Assembly: GCA_021234155.1 (NCBI GenBank)
Contig: JAJEKV010000060.1
Coordinates: 1,054,001 to 1,118,000, forward strand
Direction of reading: 5' to 3'
DNA: 64,000 nucleotides
Source: Isoetes taiwanensis
Taxonomy: Eukaryota > Streptophyta > Lycopodiopsida > Isoetales > Isoetaceae
A program made the translations under genes and the position numbers. Below are positions 59,367-64,000 of this stretch, piece after piece. The notes below the pieces were generated by a model. That model ran no database searches. It was not told the origin of the DNA and saw only the letters and a list, made by a program, of their open reading frames with translations. How positions within the stretch are numbered: the first letter of the stretch is position 1; the number at the start of each line of letters is the position of its first letter.

Positions 59367-60466
59367 ATGTGTGTAAATATAAAATTAGGGCAAGTTGTTA
59401 GGGCAGCCGGAACTGGAGTCTGGGAAATTCGCTGCACAGCAATTGCCTTCGCTGGCAAATCCGACAGGAACAGGCTTAAACAAGTCGATTGGCTGCAGTT
59501 CTTGATTGCTGGGTCTCTTGGAGCCGAGATCGCTTGCATCGGAACAGGGACCAGAGTTCTGGTAAGTCTTGATTTTCTTTTGTGTGGATGTACTAAACAG
59601 GTTCAAGAAAATCGTTGGTGTCTAAGAGGTGTGAGCAGGCCAGGGAAGCTACTGTAGATTGCGGTTTTGTTGAAGTCCTTGTCTGTCCATATTTCTTTAC
59701 AGAGCTATTCAAAAGAGAATTAATTCATTGAATAAGATATACCGTGATTGTAACTGGAATCAAATTTTGAATATTAATTCTGAGTGGTTACTCTCATGCA
59801 TCACATTGCCTCAGACAGAATTCAACGTGTGTATTGTTTATCTGATAGGTTGAGGGGTCGGTGAAGCGATATCCTGGTTGAGAAAGCTCAGATCTGCGGC
59901 AATAGCTGGGGTTGCAGCTGCTCTTCCAGTGATATATGTAGTAATTGATATTTTAAAAATAATGTGCAGTTATTAGCTAAGAATTTCTGGTTGACAATTC
60001 TATCTTGCTATGTGGGCAATGAACTTGCCTCCTGAAACATATGGTCATAGGTTTGTCTTAATCTTGCTATCGATAACATTGATAGTTTAATCATGCTTTG
60101 TTCATCCTTATCCATGCTTCAGGGTGTCATCCACGGATATCATTAATGGTCATGCTTAAAGCTGTAATGTATCCTCCAGTTTTGGCTCCTATTTTTGCCA
60201 GTCAAAATAATTATTCGCTTGTACTTGGAAATGGATTTTGTTGACAATAGCGCCTACTTCTGCAGATCTACTTCTAGAGTCTTCCAAGTTGTGCAGGGAA
60301 TCAGGTAAGAATTATTTAATTGTTTTTTTGTCGTGTGAAGTAGTCATCACAGACGATGAATGGAACCTGCAGCTCAGGCAAAAACTGTCAAAGCCAGAAG
60401 ATGAATTAGCGGCTTTTCAATATACTTTCAATCTTGCAACTCTAGACTATATGGAGTTTATGTAAT
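59367..60466 (+). other. Open frames in the CACTA interior, possibly captured exons
   Basis: The frame 59367..59657 encodes GTGVWEIRCTAIAFAGK and DWLQFLIAGSLGAEIACIG, and the frame 60238..60465 encodes SCEVVITDDEWNLQLRQKLS. GT donors follow both CTGGTAAGTC (about 59560) and CAGGTAAGAA (about 60302), suggesting intron-bearing host exons. Neither is recognised. Confidence 0.35.
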
Positions 60467-61410
60467 GTTATGTCTCTTATGTAATGGAATGGGACATACT
60501 CCCTCACATCTGGTATATAAATATTACAAATATTTGTACTGTTATTATCTTTTCCTTTGCTTGACTTCATCAGTGACCTTGGTACAATGCCTCTAAAATC
60601 ACCATGCCCGTAAAATCTTTAGGGTGACTGTGAAAAGCTGGTTTGATCCTATCTTCTTTTTGAGTCGATGGCTATGCTTTGAGGATATGGTGTATCTTTT
60701 GGAATATTTTCTTGGATAAATGGTCCAGATACAACAATTATGAAAATGAGGCGATTATATGCGACTTATGATATTGTGATTGACACTATAAGTTGCCAAG
60801 TTAAAATTGACCTTATATATGGTATTATAGTTGGTGGAAAACGTGAAATTATATTTGATATAATTATGTCTAACTTGTGACAATAAGTGATATTATATTT
60901 TGACGTTAATAATGATACAATCATAACCTTCACGTGATAATATATGTGGCATTGTCAATGATGCTACATCTGATACGAATCATCTTAGAAAGGATGATAC
61001 AAAGAATGACACTTATGTTGACATTATGAGTCATTTAATTATAGCAATCTAGGTGATGCTATAGCTGACACTATTATAGCACTCGTGGTGACATTATGAA
61101 TGATTTAATTATAGCAATCATGTGATCCTATAGCTGACACTATTGTAGCATCACAATGACAAAATGCATGATATTATAACTGCAGCTATAGATGATGCTA
61201 CAGATGATACTATTATGCCACTACAATGCTATAAATATGATACTACAACTGTTGTTATTGGTGACGTTACAAGTGACGATATAGATGATGCGATTTCATC
61301 AACAGCTACCGTCACTTATTGTATCAAAATCTAAAAAATGCAAAAGCCCAATTTTAAGCAAATAAATGATGAAACTAATGACTTAGATTGCTTATTCTCT
61401 TGTAGTGTCT

Positions 61411-62540
61411 GTATGGGTGTGAAGTCTGGGGCCCGATGGGTCCCTTGCTACCTGAAATGACTTGGAGCAGGTGCAGAAAGCCTTTTTTGCATGGGCACTG
61501 GGAGGGGAAATCCACGATCCCATATCAAAATTTTCTGCAGGAGACAGGTTTCTTACCTCTTTAAATGTAGGTGGTCATTATGGACGATGCTCGTCTCCCC
61601 AACCTGACTTACACCATGGCAATGGGGTCGCAACGCCTCAAGGCCTGCTAGAAAGAAAAGAGAGCTTAGTGGCTAGCTAGATGGAATATGCAGGAGCACA
61701 AGTACATACAAGTACAAACAGAAGTGAATCGCCATATTTTCAGGCAGTACCTTGATGTTTGCTTCCTCAACAAGTTTTCTCTGGGTACCCTTGGACTCTG
61801 CATCTCCCTTGGCCTCTTCCTTACACCTAGGTACTTTCGTGTAGATGGATTTGCGTAGGTAACATCCATCGTGGTGGTATTGGGAGGGTCATCACGGCGC
61901 CATGGGAGTTTTTGGGAGAGATTTCGCTGCTTGGTGGGACATCTGGACTTGGGCGGAATTGCCAATGCTATTCCATTGCGGTTGTCTTCTCAAGTCAATC
62001 AGCGTTTGGAAGTCGTGATAGTGGACTTGATGCATCTCGGTTTGTAGCATCGGCTTATGGGCTCCTAGCTTCAGGACACCGTTGCCGTCTTTGGATAAGT
62101 GGTCACTTAAGCTTCGAGGGGGAGGTAAGTGGCCCGCCATGTGGAAGTGGGCGTGGAATACATTGCCTCCTCCTAAAAATGCGTACCCTTTTGTGGCAGA
62201 TCTTGCGTAACCTCGGGGTGAATGTCCGAGTCCACGAGGTTCAAGCCTCGGTAGCGAAACATGCCCTTTATGTGGGAGGCGACGCGGAGACCATTGAGCA
62301 CTGCTTTGTCCTATGCACATAGGTAGGGGCAGCTTGGTCCTGGGTGAGAGCCCTCTTTGGGACTTCATTATGTAGTCAGAAGATTCTCTTGGGAGTCCTT
62401 CCTAGCAAATGGGCAGTGGCCAAGAGCTTGGCTTTTGTGGCTGATTTGGAAAAAGGCGGAGCGAAGGTCTTTCGAGAATCGATTGCTTAGCCCTTTTCGG
62501 TTGGTTAGATCTTGAGGCATAAGTTGTGGCAGCGTACCAA
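61411..62540 (+). pseudogene. LINE C-terminal region with RVT zinc-binding-like block
   Basis: After the CACTA element the frame resumes with LLYGCEVWG and continues in broken frames. LLASGHRCRLWISG (about 62070..62110) and AETIEHCFVLCT (about 62285..62320), then WSWVRALFG, form the Cys/His module that often follows RT in such LINEs. It cannot encode a functional product. Confidence 0.65.
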
Positions 62541-62687
62541 GTCTCAAGCTTGTGCGCACAGTTAAAGCGGAAATTTGGTCGACATTCCTACAGATTGTGG
62601 ATCATGATGGGCGCTTCATTTCTTAGCACCACACTTATCATTGTACTTGATCGCATTCTAGTGGTTTAATATATTCTTATATTCTTC

Positions 62688-62741
62688 AAAAAAAAAAAAA
62701 AAAAGGCTCGTTGCCCCCCATCAAAAAAAAAAAAAAAAAAA
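62688..62741 (+). other. Two poly(A) tracts at the LINE 3' end
   Basis: A run of 17 A (62688..62704), an 18-base spacer, then a run of about 19 A (62723..62741). The second could be a second polyadenylated insertion or a tail duplication. Confidence 0.7.
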
Positions 62742-62744
62742 CAA

Positions 62745-63250
62745 GTTTTGCTATCTATGTATCCATTTGCCCATGAAAAAGTACAGACTAATCGCCTTGA
62801 TTTGTACAGGTGCACACCGTCTCCTAATTGAGACAGAGAGATGGTTTGGAGAGCCATGCCAAGACCGATTTTGTCAGTGCTACCAAGTGGGAGCTGTTGA
62901 AGATGAATGTCACAAGTCGCATTTAATTAAAGTGGATCTCATGCCATTCCCACTTTTTTTTGGAACCCTATTATTTTACACGAAAAGGACGACGGAAACT
63001 TTTAAAACCGCATTATTGCTTTAGAAGATGCCTGTTTTCCTCTAAGAAAGAAAATGTTAAGGAAAATTAAGTGGTCTATTTTTCTCGGTTAGCGAGTCGA
63101 GAAGATAAAGAGCACAGCTAAAACCAATGAAAATGCTATCTCTTTGTAAACAAAGTGTTGATCTACCCAGAATTTTCATTCATAAATGATTTCATTACAT
63201 TGTATTTTATAGTGGTTGAAGATACCATGATGGTGGGGCTGACACAAATA
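62745..63250. other. Unassigned DNA right of the LINE
   Basis: No convincing gene. TCTCGGTTAGCGAGTCGAGA near 63084 resembles the palindromic units farther right. Confidence 0.5.
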
Positions 63251-63523
63251 TTACATCATCTTCGCACACAGACTACCTACTGGGAACAGCATGCAGAGCA
63301 AGGTCCGAGGTGTTCCAAGCCATGACAGCAACTTGAAGAGAACAGAAATCTGAACACGCTGACCTGACCAATGCATGTCATCAACCTCTTCTCGTCCTCT
63401 TTCTTCAATGAACGGGTCTTTCCATGGCTCCTGATCATGTCCTTTCTGTTCGTGATCTGTGGAAAGGCAAAATAAAGTTAATGCAAGTGATGCTACAGAC
63501 AATACAAATAAGAAAACAACCAT
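63251..63523 (-). CDS. Possible small membrane protein
   Basis: This 90-codon frame begins with a hydrophobic segment (VVFLFVLSVASLALTLFCL) that would act as a signal anchor. A charged loop with HEQKGHDQEPW and a second hydrophobic stretch near the C-terminus follow. A GGTCAGCG donor-like site after MHWSG leaves open that only the first part is an exon. I do not recognise a family. The palindromic array begins right upstream. Confidence 0.35.
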   Translation of the reverse strand: MVVFLFVLSVASLALTLFCLSTDHEQKGHDQEPWKDPFIEERGREEVDDMHWSGQRVQISVLFKLLSWLGTPRTLLCMLFPVGSLCAKMM

Positions 63524-63549
63524 GTTCTAAGGGCCATTTCTAAAGAAAG

Positions 63550-64000
63550 TAGGTCTGAGGCCCTTTCTCGACTCGTGAGTGGAGAAAGGCCCTAAGGCCC
63601 CTCTGAGGGCCTTTCTCGACTCGTGAGTTGAGAAATGTAGCTTAGAGCCCAAAAAACAAAAACAAATATATATTTTTTCCCTTCTTTTTTGTTAAGTAGG
63701 AAAAAAAAGGGGGTTTTGAGGGCCTTTCTCAACTCGCGAGTCGAGAAAGGCCCCTCTGATGGCCTTTCTCGACTAGTCGAGAAAAGCAGTGCAAGGTGAG
63801 AAATGCAGTTCTGAGGGTCGAGAAACACAATTCTGAGGGCCTTTCTCGACTCGTGAGTCGAGAAAGGCAGCTCAGGGTGAAAAACGTTGTTCTGAGGGTC
63901 GAGAAACGCAGTTCTGAGGGTCTTTCTCGACTCATGAGTCGAGAAAGCCAGCTCAAGATGAAAAACGCAGTTCTGAAGTCGAGAAATGCAGTTCTGAGGG
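63550..64000. repeat. Array of palindromic repeats with core TCTCGACTCGTGAGTCGAGA
   Basis: At least six imperfect palindromes of the form CCTTTCTCGACTCGTGAGTCGAGAAAGG occur near 63561, 63609, 63722, 63761, 63838 and 63919. They are separated by GAAA(A/C)GCAGTTCTGAGGGTCGAG-type spacers. The array continues beyond the window edge. Confidence 0.85.

Larger units (their letters stand above)
56006..61407. mobile_element. CACTA (En/Spm) element, TSD TCT
   Basis: It starts CACTACAAGAGGATAG and ends CTATTCTCTTGTAGTG-like (inverted CACTACAAGAG). The 3-bp TCT flanks it at 56003..56005 and 61408..61410. Sub-terminal regions (about 56020..56500 and 60750..61330) are full of short TGATATTA/TGACACTATTA-type motifs, in opposite orientation at the two ends, as is usual for CACTA. 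It is 5402 bp long. Confidence 0.92.
55040..62704 (+). mobile_element. LINE (non-LTR retrotransposon), split by a CACTA element
   Basis: RT-like frames (55162..55857) lie left of the CACTA element. The remainder lies right of it, ending in a poly(A) tract (62688..62704). Joining 56005 to 61411 restores the phrase LLYGCEVWG typical of the region after the RT in plant/algal LINEs. A zinc-binding RVT-associated block (ETIEHCF) is near 62300. It is 5'-truncated and full of stops. Confidence 0.75.

Overview
The window looks like nuclear DNA of a seed plant. It has two intron-containing plant-type pectin methylesterase genes, a chromodomain-type Ty3/gypsy element, a Helitron, a CACTA element and a LINE. 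The long TE-packed intergenic DNA would suit a gymnosperm, but nothing here proves the lineage.

Host genes. Two near-identical 503-residue pectin methylesterase genes (PMEI domain plus PME domain, one intron each, both +) lie at 4327..5947 and 51798..53395. They share promoter and farther upstream sequence, so they are an old tandem duplication. About 41 of the 46 kb between them is one nest of transposons. A possible small membrane-protein ORF lies at 63251..63523 (-).

The nest. Element B (7475..48924) is a TIR DNA transposon with terminal GG(A/G)TAAAAGCA(C/T)GCTGTGG and target duplication CCAGT. A Ty3/gypsy retrotransposon (7744..32253, TSD AAATC) sits inside it. The 3' LTR of that element was hit by Element A (21941..30752, TSD CCGACG), a relative of Element B. 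The retrotransposon also holds a 2.5-kb insertion between its 5' LTR and primer-binding site, and a 700-bp hAT-like MITE (TSD CCTGGGCG). A 5650-bp Helitron (38079..43728) split an exon of Element B. Reading across each junction restores the older sequence, and often a reading frame, so the order of events is clear.

Most unusual content. (1) Upstream of gag, the retrotransposon carries a gene for a histone H3-like protein: an exact H3 N-terminus (MARTKQTAR), a long acidic/KE-rich insert and a colinear H3 histone fold, now broken by frameshifts and a stop. A second acidic ORF of unknown function follows. Both are preceded by inverted repeats with GTCTCACA/TGTGAGAC arms and a CTATAAATAG box. (2) Elements A and B share an architecture in which the + strand encodes coiled-coil, Ulp1/SENP-type protease and FCP1-like phosphatase modules. 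Convergently, the - strand encodes a large cysteine-rich protein with DFAENY, SDG and HGKG motifs that I read as a DDE-like transposase candidate.

Right flank. A LINE (about 55040..62704) is interrupted by a 5402-bp CACTA element (56006..61407, TSD TCT). The window ends in an array of palindromic repeats. The 1..3000, 5950..7470, 48930..51660 and 53400..55040 intervals show no convincing genes.
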